Positions 19,150 through 27,363 of a stretch of 64,000 nucleotides of DNA are shown here, in pieces. The DNA is from Thermoplasmata archaeon. GTDB taxonomy: Archaea > Thermoplasmatota > Thermoplasmata > Lutacidiplasmatales > UBA184. The stretch covers positions 1 through 64,000 of the forward strand of contig JAJZYH010000002.1 in NCBI GenBank assembly GCA_021798195.1, read 5' to 3'. Below the pieces are notes generated by a model. The model searched no databases. It was not told where the DNA came from and saw only the letters and a list, made by a program, of their open reading frames with translations. Each line of letters starts with the position of its first letter. The stretch's first letter is position 1. The translations under genes and the position numbers were made by a program.

Positions 19150-19606
19150 GCAAGTGAGCGTCCTGGTGGAAGGCGGGAAGGCGACCCCCGGTCCCCCCCT
19201 GGGCCCTGCCCTGGGCCCCCTGGGGGTCAACGTGGTCCAGGTGGTGGCCCAGATCAACGAGAAGACCAAGGGATTCTCGGGGATGAAGGTCCCGGTCGTG
19301 GTGAAGGTGGGCCCCAACAAGAGCTTCACCCTGGAGGTGGGCCGGCCGCCCACCACGGCGCTCCTCCTCAAGGAGGCCAAGGCGGAGAAGGGCGCCGGGA
19401 AGGCCAAGACCGATACCGTGGGGAACGTTTCCATCTCCCAGATCCGCCAGATCGTGGCCATGAAGTCGGAAGATCTCTTCGGCCGGACGGAGGAGGAGAA
19501 GGTGAACCAGGTCATCGGGACCTGCGTCTCCATGGGGATCACCGTGGACGGGCGGAACCCCCGGGAACTCCTCCGGGAACGGACCGGGTCGGGGCCCCGA
19601 GCATGA
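19142..19606 (+). CDS. rpl11: 50S ribosomal protein L11 (uL11)
   Basis: VSVLVEGGKATPGPPLGPALGPLGVNVVQVVAQINEKTKGFSGMKVPVVV. Confidence 0.97.
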   Translation: MAEQVSVLVEGGKATPGPPLGPALGPLGVNVVQVVAQINEKTKGFSGMKVPVVVKVGPNKSFTLEVGRPPTTALLLKEAKAEKGAGKAKTDTVGNVSISQIRQIVAMKSEDLFGRTEEEKVNQVIGTCVSMGITVDGRNPRELLRERTGSGPRA

Positions 19607-19902
19607 TCCCCCACGGGCCCGGGGGGATCCCCCCGGATCTCTCCCATGCCGAGATCGTGGACTTCTCGGTGGAATCCGGGGAGAACCGGGTCCGCCTGAA
19701 GCTCAAGGACGGGAGCGTCCTGGAAGTGAAGATGGAGGTCACCAACATCTTCCGGGTGGGGAACGACCCGGCCACCGGGCTTCCCAGCTATGTGATGCAG
19801 GCCACCAACATCGTGCGCCTCGTGAGCTGCCCCAAGGAACTCCGGAAGCAACCCCTGCGACCCGGAGCTTCCGATTCGCGGAACCTGCCCGGCTTCAGCT
19901 GA
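19603..19902 (+). CDS. Conserved hypothetical archaeal protein
   Basis: ATGA overlap with rpl11 stop; VRLKLKDGSVLEVKMEVTNIFRVGNDPATGLPSYVMQATNIVRLVSCPKELRK. Confidence 0.7.
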   Translation: MIPHGPGGIPPDLSHAEIVDFSVESGENRVRLKLKDGSVLEVKMEVTNIFRVGNDPATGLPSYVMQATNIVRLVSCPKELRKQPLRPGASDSRNLPGFS

Positions 19903-19923
19903 ACCGGACCGACCCCTGTCCCG

Positions 19924-20499
19924 TCAGCGGATGTAGGCAGCGGTGGTCTCCGTGTCGAAGCGGGAGACCACCGTGAGCTTCCGACCATCCCCCGAGGGGG
20001 CCCACCTTAAGAACGGATAGAGGGTCCAGAGGTCCCCCTCCGCCATCCGCGTCACGAGGTGATCCGCCCCGAAGGCCCGACGGGCCACCCGGGCGGTCAC
20101 CCTCCGGACCTCCCCCTCGTCCAGGTACCCCAGGGCATGCAGGTACTCGTGGCTCAGGAGGACGTAGACGAAGGAATTGAACTCCCGGGGCTCCTTCGCC
20201 ATGGACTTCATCGTCCGCACCAGGTTCGCGTTGAGCACGATGAGGTTCCCGGTGACCTGCCAGTAGGCCCCGAGACCGGGGGGCAGCTCCGAAAGCCCCA
20301 GGCCAAGGCCCGGCCGCTCCACCCCCAGGACTCCGCGGACCGCGGCGCGGACCACCCGGAAGATCCCGTCGTAGTCCCGGGCCCCCTCGAGGCGCCGGGA
20401 AAGGGACGGGTCCGGCCCCGGGCTTCCCTCGGCGTCTGCCGACCGCTCGGATCTCGGAACCGGAATCCTGCTCCCGGAGGGAGGGAGATGAACTTCCAT
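19924..20499 (-). CDS. Predicted zinc metalloprotease (HExxHxxGxxD motif)
   Basis: FVYVLLSHEYLHALGYLDEGEVRRV; compact protein without an obvious signal peptide. Confidence 0.65.
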   Translation of the reverse strand: MEVHLPPSGSRIPVPRSERSADAEGSPGPDPSLSRRLEGARDYDGIFRVVRAAVRGVLGVERPGLGLGLSELPPGLGAYWQVTGNLIVLNANLVRTMKSMAKEPREFNSFVYVLLSHEYLHALGYLDEGEVRRVTARVARRAFGADHLVTRMAEGDLWTLYPFLRWAPSGDGRKLTVVSRFDTETTAAYIR

Positions 20500-20738
20500 G
20501 ATCCCACGGGGGGCCGCCGGACTCATAATGACTCAGGAGCCACCGGGTCAGCCACGACGCGACCCCTCCTCCTTCTCCGGGAAGGTCGGCGTTCACCTCA
20601 AGGGTGGGAGACATGGCCCAAGGCCGTCCGGATCGTTCCTTGGGGGTCTCCCGTGGGGCGGCCCCCATCTCCGGGACCTCTCCCCGCGGCAGAGACCCCC
20701 CCGAAACGTTAGATATCGTGGGAAACTCGCACCGGGGG

Positions 20739-21050
20739 ATGACGGCCGGGGAGGGGAACCAACGGGCGGGCTTCATCGTGGCCGGGCTCCTCCTCGTCCT
20801 CCTGGGCTGGGGGGTGGGGGTCGTGGCGAACTACGTCCTCCACGCCGTGGCCCCGTCCGGAGGGATTTCGCTGGGCCTCGTGACCGTCTACCCGGGCTGG
20901 AGCTGGTACGCGACGTTCGTTCTGATCCTCGGGGTCTTTGCCACCCTCCTGGGACTGGGGATGTTCTATCTCGCCATGCAGAAGCCCCGGGCCCCCGTGC
21001 ACCTCCCCGACGTCGAATCGCCGCTCACGGCGGACACCGAGATCCCGTGA
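20739..21050 (+). CDS. Small two-TM membrane protein, hypothetical
   Basis: AGFIVAGLLLVLLGWGVGVVANYVL and YATFVLILGVFATLLGLGMFYLAM. Confidence 0.6.
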   Translation: MTAGEGNQRAGFIVAGLLLVLLGWGVGVVANYVLHAVAPSGGISLGLVTVYPGWSWYATFVLILGVFATLLGLGMFYLAMQKPRAPVHLPDVESPLTADTEIP

Positions 21051-21079
21051 GACCGCTCCCGGCGGAAAGGGCGGGTCCC

Positions 21080-21292
21080 CTATCGCCGAGCGTGGTGCTT
21101 GGGACCCACCTTCCGGGAGAATGGATGCCCCACGGGAGGGGAACTGGGATTGCTCGCGAGGTGGGCGCAATCCAGGCACATCCGCTCATCGGCATCCAGG
21201 CAGGACGTGCATACCGTGAGCCCACAGACCGAGCACCGCAGGCTCGCGGGCATCCGGCAGCGATGGCACCGGTCGACGATGATGCGGGTCAA
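21080..21292 (-). CDS. Small B-box/treble-clef-like zinc protein
   Basis: CHRCRMPASLRCSVCGLTVCTSCLDADERMCLDCAH, regularly spaced CxxC pairs; ATGA-type overlap with the upstream HAD gene. Confidence 0.65.
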   Translation of the reverse strand: MTRIIVDRCHRCRMPASLRCSVCGLTVCTSCLDADERMCLDCAHLASNPSSPPVGHPFSRKVGPKHHARR

Positions 21293-22005
21293 TGAACTCC
21301 CTCGCGGGGCCCGGGCATCAGGCCGAACCGTTTAAGCGCTTCTAGGAAACCGGCCCCACGCCGCGCGCGGGTCACGTAATCCGCGGCGGCCCGGGCCCGG
21401 GGGGAGGCATCCGGGAAGCTCACCCCCACCCCCACCGCCCGGAGGAGCTCCACGTCATTGTCCCCGTCCCCCGCGAAGAGGCAATCCTCCAGGGACAGCC
21501 CCATTCCCTCGAGGGCGATGCGGGCCGCCGCGAGCTTCCCCGCCGTGGGCTGGAACAGGTGGATCGCGAACCCGGTATGCTCCACCTTGATGCCCAGCGG
21601 AGCCACGCGGCTCGCCACCTCCTCCGCGGGGACCGTGGGCTCCAGGGCCACCTCGGTCTCCCTCCATCGATCGGTGAAGAGGGTCCGGACGGGGAGCTCC
21701 TTCCGGAGCGAGAGGTACGCTTTCCATGCGGGGGCCCGGCGGGCGAGCCGGACAATCCGGTCGTCGGGGAAGTAGACCAGCCCCCCGTTCTCGGCGATGA
21801 TGGGGGTGGAGAGCCCGAGGAACCGGTACAGGCCCAGCACCACGGGCAGGACGTTCCCCGTCGCAAAGATCACCGGCACGCCCCGGTCGGAGAGGGAGCG
21901 GATCGCCCGGAGCGCGCCGAAGTCCATCCGCCGCTGGGAATCGGTGAGCGTCCCATCCACGTCGGAGATCACCGCCCGGGGGACCTCCTTCCTCCGCTCC
22001 ACCAT
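21289..22005 (-). CDS. HAD-superfamily phosphoglycolate phosphatase-like
   Basis: AVISDVDGTLTDSQRRMDFGALRAIRSL, IFATGNVLPVVLGL, CLFAGDGDNDVELLRAVGVGVSFPDASP. Confidence 0.88.
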   Translation of the reverse strand: MVERRKEVPRAVISDVDGTLTDSQRRMDFGALRAIRSLSDRGVPVIFATGNVLPVVLGLYRFLGLSTPIIAENGGLVYFPDDRIVRLARRAPAWKAYLSLRKELPVRTLFTDRWRETEVALEPTVPAEEVASRVAPLGIKVEHTGFAIHLFQPTAGKLAAARIALEGMGLSLEDCLFAGDGDNDVELLRAVGVGVSFPDASPRARAAADYVTRARRGAGFLEALKRFGLMPGPREGVH

Positions 22006-22042
22006 CCCTCTCCGTCGCGCGCGGGTCCCTCGGGGCGAACGA

Positions 22043-23941
22043 TCAGGCGCCAGGGACTTCCTCCGGGCCGGAAGAGGCGAGCCTCCGATCCAGACGCTCC
22101 TTGAGGAGCGCGGCCACCGTCCTCCCGTCGACCTTTCCCCGGACACGGGCCATCACATCCCCCATGAGAGGGCTCAAGGCCGAGCTTCCCCGGTCGCGGA
22201 TGAGGGGTGCGTTGGCCTCCAGGACCTCCTCCACGATTTGGGCGAGATCGTCGCCCGGGGCCGGGGCGAGTCCCACGGCCTTCAATGCGGTCTCCACGTC
22301 CTCGCCGTGGAGGAGCTGCCGCCGGAGGACCAGGGAGAGCCCTTCCTTGGCGAACCGGCCCGCTTCCACCGCCCGCAGGGCCGGCTCCAGCCAATGGACC
22401 AGTGGGGCATTCCCCTCGGGGAGAGGCCGCTTGGCCTCCGATTCGATCTGAGGGAGGTCCTGGGTGAGGACCCGGGCCACCAGGGTGACGGGGAGCCCCT
22501 TGCGGATGAGGGCCTCGAAGGCCTCCACCATGTCGGCCCGGAGGATCTGGCGGGCCATCTCCGGGTTGAGATGATGGGTGGATTCCAGCCGTTCCTGGAC
22601 CACCTGGGGGGCCTCGGGCAGCTGCCTCCGGACCTCCTCCCGCAGGGTCCCCGGGATGGGGATCGCGGGGACATCGGTCTCCGGATACATCCGGTGCCGA
22701 CCGGGAAGGGGACGGCTGAACCGGGTGCGCCCGTCCGGCAGAGGGTCCCGCGTCTCTTCCGGTACCTCCTGGAGCGCCGCTCGGGCGCGTTCCGCCACGG
22801 CGTGGAGCGCCTCGTCGGCGTGATGCACGTCCCGGGAGGCCGCCAGGACGAAGGCATCCTCGGCGGGACGCGCCCCCAGCGCCTCGCGGATCCGGGCCGT
22901 TTCCTCGGCGCTGACCCCGTACCCCGGAAGCTCGTCGGAGTGCAGGATCCCCTTCACTCCCCGGGCCCGGGCATGATCCGCCATCTCCCGCCCCAGCCGC
23001 TCCCCCGGGACCTTGGATTCCCCCAGAAGACCCCCGAAGCCCGGAAGGCAGATCCCCCGGACCGTCCCTCCGTGGCGCAGCACGTCCCCCACCAACCGGG
23101 AGGAGGTCTCCCGGAGGAGGGGAGAAAGGTCCACGGACGGCCCGTCCGGAACGCGGGCACCGCGCTCCCGGAGGGCGTCCCGGATCCGGAGCAGCTCGTC
23201 CTGACGCGCCACCTCGTGATCGACGTAGCGGGAGATCAATCGGAGTTCCTGCACCCCCTTGATCTCCACGCGGCTTCCCCCGTCGGCCGACACGTTCAGG
23301 TCTTCCCGGATGGAGCCGATCCCCCGCTTGACCCGGTGGGTGGCCCGCAGGAGGTTCCCGATGGCTTCCGCCACGTCGTGCGCCTCCGTCCCGGACCGGA
23401 TGTCCGGCTCGGTGGCGATCTCCAGGAGAGGGATGCCCAGCCGGTCCAGCCGGTAGGTGGTCTCGGCGTCGCCCTCCCCGATCTTCCGGCACGCGTCCTC
23501 CTCAAGGCAGATCGAGGAGATCCCCACGGTGCGCCCCTTCACGGTGATCTTGCCGCCGATGGCCACCAGGGCCGTCCGTTGGAATCCCGAGGTGTTGGAC
23601 CCGTCCACCACGGTCTTGCGCATGACCCAGAGCTGGTCCACCACCTCGGAACCCAGCATCTCGGCCAAGGTGAGGGCCACGGCGAGGGCGTCGGGGTTCA
23701 GGGAATGGGGGGGTTCCTCGTCGGCCTCCACGAGGCAGCTGTTGGGGGTCGTCTGGTAGCGGTAGCGGAGGTTCCGGGACGCCTGGGCCCGTGCGGCGGG
23801 ATCCGTGGCCCCGGTCTCCCCCTGCGTGGCATAGAGCCGCCGGACGAACTCTCCCGTCACCTCTTCCGCGAGCTCCCCCGAGCACGAGCAGAAGAGCTTC
23901 CCCACCGAAAGCTGTTGATGCACCTCGAGGCCGACCTTCAT
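22043..23941 (-). CDS. gatE: Glu-tRNA(Gln) amidotransferase subunit E
   Basis: MKVGLEVHQQLSVGKLFCSCSGEL, PNSCLVEADEEPPHSLNPDALAVALTLAEMLGSEVVDQLWVMRKTVVDGSNTSGFQRTALVA; C-terminal YqeY-like tail. Confidence 0.96.
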   Translation of the reverse strand: MKVGLEVHQQLSVGKLFCSCSGELAEEVTGEFVRRLYATQGETGATDPAARAQASRNLRYRYQTTPNSCLVEADEEPPHSLNPDALAVALTLAEMLGSEVVDQLWVMRKTVVDGSNTSGFQRTALVAIGGKITVKGRTVGISSICLEEDACRKIGEGDAETTYRLDRLGIPLLEIATEPDIRSGTEAHDVAEAIGNLLRATHRVKRGIGSIREDLNVSADGGSRVEIKGVQELRLISRYVDHEVARQDELLRIRDALRERGARVPDGPSVDLSPLLRETSSRLVGDVLRHGGTVRGICLPGFGGLLGESKVPGERLGREMADHARARGVKGILHSDELPGYGVSAEETARIREALGARPAEDAFVLAASRDVHHADEALHAVAERARAALQEVPEETRDPLPDGRTRFSRPLPGRHRMYPETDVPAIPIPGTLREEVRRQLPEAPQVVQERLESTHHLNPEMARQILRADMVEAFEALIRKGLPVTLVARVLTQDLPQIESEAKRPLPEGNAPLVHWLEPALRAVEAGRFAKEGLSLVLRRQLLHGEDVETALKAVGLAPAPGDDLAQIVEEVLEANAPLIRDRGSSALSPLMGDVMARVRGKVDGRTVAALLKERLDRRLASSGPEEVPGA

Positions 23942-25290
23942 GGTGCACCGCTCTCCGGGATCTCGTGGACCTCCCGACGGGGAGAGATCTCCCCCGCGAG
24001 GTTCTCGGCCATCCGTCGGGAGAGGAGTTCGGGGTCCGAGGTCCTGTGGAGGAGCCAGGAGAGCTTCACGTAGGCCGTCTCCGGGGAGAGGTCCCCGAGG
24101 AAGGTGGCTCCGGATCGCTGGAGTTCGCGTCCCCGGACGTACACGTAGGGGTCCACCATCCCCTCGAGGCATTGGGTGGTGACCCCCACGAACATCCCTT
24201 CCCGGACGCTCCGTTGGATCCATTCCAGGAGCGGCACGGGCACGTGGCCCATACCCGTCGCCGCGAGGACCACCCCGCGGACGCCCTGGGTGTACCTCTC
24301 CAGGCGGGCCAGGGAGAGCCCCGGATGTACCCAGGCGAGCGCGGCGTCCGGGGAGAAGCCGGTCCGGATCTCCATGGGCTCCGACGACCGGGGCTTGGCG
24401 TCGGGGCGCAGGCGGATCGGCCCGGAGGTCCCCTCGAGTCCGCCCAGAGGGGACTCGTTCAGGGACCGGAACGCATCCCGCCGGGTCGCATGCATCTTGC
24501 GCACCCTCGTGGCCCGGTGGATGGCCAGTGGTCCGTCTCCCAAACCGGCATGCATGACCACCACCACTTCTCCCAGATCGGCCTCCCGCGCGACCCGGGT
24601 GGCTCCCAGGAGATTCGACACGCCGTCGGAGGAGGGGCGATCGATGGAACGCTGCGCCCCCACCAGGACCACGGGGCCGGGAAGGAACGGGAGTTGGAAC
24701 TGGAGGGCGGCGGCGGTGTACGCCAGGGTGTCGGTCCCGTGGGACACCACCACGCCGCGCGCCCCCGCATGGAAGGACTGGGACACTTCCTGGGCCAAGA
24801 GCTCCCATTCCCGGGGCCCAATGTCCTCGCTGAGCATGTCCAGGACCGAGCGGACCGCGACGGGGCCTCCCTCCAACAGGCCCGGGTACGACCCGGCGAT
24901 CCCGGAGACATCCCGGACGGGCTTCACACCCCCCGACTCGTAATCGACCCGGGACGCGATGGTCCCTCCCGTGGTGAGCAGGGTGATGGGGGGCCCGCCA
25001 CCCGCCCGGGGAAGTTCCCCCCCCGGCTGCGCTTCCCCGGGCTCTCCCGTCCTACCCCAGAGAGGACCGGGCCGGACCTCCACCTCCGAGCCTGGGACCA
25101 GTCGCAGGCCCACATTGTATCCGGACCGGAGCTTCACGTGGACGACCTCCGGATCGGAAGAGGATTCCCGGGGGAGCAACCATCCCTCCCAGGTCTCCCC
25201 CCCCGGCCTCCGGATCCGGAGAGACGTGCCCGGGGGGAGAGCCTGGATCTGGGAAGGTTGATCTGGGGAAGAGGGAACCGGTTCCGTCAT
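23938..25290 (-). CDS. gatD: Glu-tRNA(Gln) amidotransferase subunit D (asparaginase-like)
   Basis: ITLLTTGGTIASRVDYESGGVKP, GVVVSHGTDTLAYTAAALQF, VVLVGAQRSIDRPSSDGVSNL. Confidence 0.96.
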   Translation of the reverse strand: MTEPVPSSPDQPSQIQALPPGTSLRIRRPGGETWEGWLLPRESSSDPEVVHVKLRSGYNVGLRLVPGSEVEVRPGPLWGRTGEPGEAQPGGELPRAGGGPPITLLTTGGTIASRVDYESGGVKPVRDVSGIAGSYPGLLEGGPVAVRSVLDMLSEDIGPREWELLAQEVSQSFHAGARGVVVSHGTDTLAYTAAALQFQLPFLPGPVVLVGAQRSIDRPSSDGVSNLLGATRVAREADLGEVVVVMHAGLGDGPLAIHRATRVRKMHATRRDAFRSLNESPLGGLEGTSGPIRLRPDAKPRSSEPMEIRTGFSPDAALAWVHPGLSLARLERYTQGVRGVVLAATGMGHVPVPLLEWIQRSVREGMFVGVTTQCLEGMVDPYVYVRGRELQRSGATFLGDLSPETAYVKLSWLLHRTSDPELLSRRMAENLAGEISPRREVHEIPESGAP

Positions 25291-25772
25291 GCGGGCCCCC
25301 TCCCCCCGGGCTCTTCCGGGCGACCGGCGCCTTCGCCGGACTCATCGCGGGAAAGGAACTCCTCACAAAATTGACGGATTCCCTGCTTCCACGCGAGGCA
25401 GGCCGCCAGGAGGAAGAGGGGATCGGGAGGGTCCACCCGGGTCCAGTGGGAGGTCAACCGATGGACCGCAGCGTGGGGATCATCGTAGACCTCGGGATGG
25501 GCCGCCTGATCCCTGCAGACCTCCTCGGCGACCGGCTCCATCATGGCGGACCAGATCCGCCGGCCGTGGGCTTCCCTCTCCGCCGGGCTTTCGGGGGCGT
25601 TCCCCTCGGAGGAGCGCCCGGGAGGAGGATGGACGCGGATGCCGGGGCGTGCCAGAGGCTCCGCCGCTTCCGGGTGGCTCCGCTGGAGTTCCCTTTGGAG
25701 GTTCTCCACATACGCCCGGGCCAGCTCCTCGAAGAGATCAGGGATGGGAAGTTCCAGGAACCGGTCCACCAT
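25287..25772 (-). CDS. Hypothetical protein, first gene of a putative operon with gatD-gatE
   Basis: Start (M)VDRFLELPIPDLFEELARAYVENLQRE placed 36-45 nt downstream of a minus-strand TATA-like GGCATTTAATACG (25808-25820); TGA/ATG overlap with gatD. Confidence 0.55.
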   Translation of the reverse strand: MVDRFLELPIPDLFEELARAYVENLQRELQRSHPEAAEPLARPGIRVHPPPGRSSEGNAPESPAEREAHGRRIWSAMMEPVAEEVCRDQAAHPEVYDDPHAAVHRLTSHWTRVDPPDPLFLLAACLAWKQGIRQFCEEFLSRDESGEGAGRPEEPGGRGPA

Positions 25773-25990
25773 CGCCGGATCGCCCACGGCGAGCAAACGT
25801 CCCCGGCGTATTAAATGCCATACCAAGAGACGTCCGTGGGATCTCCTTCGCGCGGCGCCAGCCCATCCCCCTTCCCTCGAAGGTCGGGGGGCCCGGGACA
25901 TGGACACTCGCCTCCTCCCCCACGGATCTTCCCAACTCCGATTCCCGGCGCGGGGTGGGATAATAAGGCGGGGTGCCTTCCCACGTCCGC

Positions 25991-26464
25991 ATGCCCGCGG
26001 AATTGCCGAGTGGAACCGGCTTCCGCAGGGATCTCTCCTGCATGATCCGCGTGGGAGAGACTTCCTATTGCATCGACCCTGCGGGAGGGGTCATGGACCT
26101 CCTGGGGAGGCAGTGGACCCTGGCGCTCATCGGAATCCTCGGGAACCGTCCCAGCAGCCGTTTCAACGAGATCTGCAATGCCATCACGGGAGCCGGCAGC
26201 AAGGCCATTTCCGACCGTCTCAAGCGGCTCCGACGATTGGGCCTCGTGGAACGCATCGTGGTCCCGGAAGGCCCCCTCCGGGTCGAGTACCGGTTGACCC
26301 CACGGGGCAATAGCCTGCGGAACGCTCTGGTGCCTCTCCTGGCGTGGGCCGACGAGGTGCACGCCTCTCCCCCTCCCGACGTTCCGCCAAGGGACCCCGT
26401 CGGGGCTCCCACGAAGGGGGGAACAAGGGTCAGGCGGACCCTTCCCGGAGACTTCCGTGGGTGA
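25991..26464 (+). CDS. HxlR-family winged-helix transcriptional regulator
   Basis: VMDLLGRQWTLALIGILGNRPSSRFNEICNAITGAGSKAISDRLKRLRRLGLVERIVVPEGPLRVEYRLTPRG. Start could also be 26041. Confidence 0.85.
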   Translation: MPAELPSGTGFRRDLSCMIRVGETSYCIDPAGGVMDLLGRQWTLALIGILGNRPSSRFNEICNAITGAGSKAISDRLKRLRRLGLVERIVVPEGPLRVEYRLTPRGNSLRNALVPLLAWADEVHASPPPDVPPRDPVGAPTKGGTRVRRTLPGDFRG

Positions 26465-26610
26465 AGGGGTAGCATCTGCAACTTCATGGGCAACGACTTC
26501 TCCCGTTGTCCGGGCCGAGTGGAAGGGGACGGGCCATTCCGCGGCACTGGCTCTCCCTTCCGTGCGCAACGGCTAAGTGGGCATTGGGTCTGCCCGCGGG
26601 GGGTTTTCGG

Positions 26611-27363
26611 ATGCGTCGTTTGGAGGGGAAATTCGCCCTTGTCACCGGAGCGAGCCGGGGATTGGGTGCGGCCATCGCCCGTCAATTTTCCGCCGAAGGA
26701 GCCCACGTGGGAGTGGTGTACCGGTCCTCCGCGAAAGGGGCGCAGGAGCTCGCGGCGGAACTGGAGAGAGCGGGGGCCAAGGTGGACACGTTCCCGGCGG
26801 ACGTGGCCGAGGCGTCCGCGGTCCGCGGGCTCTTCGATGAGGTGGACCGGCGGTGGCGGCGCCTCGACATCCTCGTGAACAACGCCGGCGTCACCGGGAG
26901 CAGCCCCCAGGGGATCGATCCCGGTGCGTGGGACGACGTCCTGAACCCCAATGCGCGCGGCGCCTACCTCTGCACCCAGGCGGCGATCCCCCTCTTCCAG
27001 AGGAACCCCAAGGGGAAGGTCCTCTTCGTGAGTTCCGACGTGGTCATCACGGGGAGCGCCCGTTCGCCGCCGTACGCGGCGTCCAAGGCGGCGCTCCTCG
27101 CCCTCACCAAGTCCTATGCCCTCCAGCTGGCTCCCCACGTCCAGGTGAACGCGGTGGCGCCCGGATTCATGGACACGGAGTCCATCATGGCCCGGCCCGA
27201 CATGACCCCGCAGAAGATCGCGTCCATCAAGGAATCCACCCCGCTCCGGGACTTCACCCATCCTCAGGAAGTGGCCAAACTGGCCGCCTTCCTGTGCTCG
27301 GCGGAGGCCGACTTCATCACGGGAGAAGCGGTACTCATCAACGGAGGCCGGGTCCTGTGGTGA
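26611..27363 (+). CDS. SDR-family oxidoreductase (3-oxoacyl-ACP reductase-like)
   Basis: ALVTGASRGLGAAIARQF, DILVNNAGVTGSSP, SPPYAASKAALLALTKSYA, NAVAPGFMDTE. Confidence 0.92.
   Translation: MRRLEGKFALVTGASRGLGAAIARQFSAEGAHVGVVYRSSAKGAQELAAELERAGAKVDTFPADVAEASAVRGLFDEVDRRWRRLDILVNNAGVTGSSPQGIDPGAWDDVLNPNARGAYLCTQAAIPLFQRNPKGKVLFVSSDVVITGSARSPPYAASKAALLALTKSYALQLAPHVQVNAVAPGFMDTESIMARPDMTPQKIASIKESTPLRDFTHPQEVAKLAAFLCSAEADFITGEAVLINGGRVLW

Noticed and set aside
21797-25374. Plus-strand long ORFs (758 aa and 527 aa) opposite gatE/gatD
   Set aside because: Low-information His/Pro/Gly-rich translations opposite unmistakable GatE and GatD.
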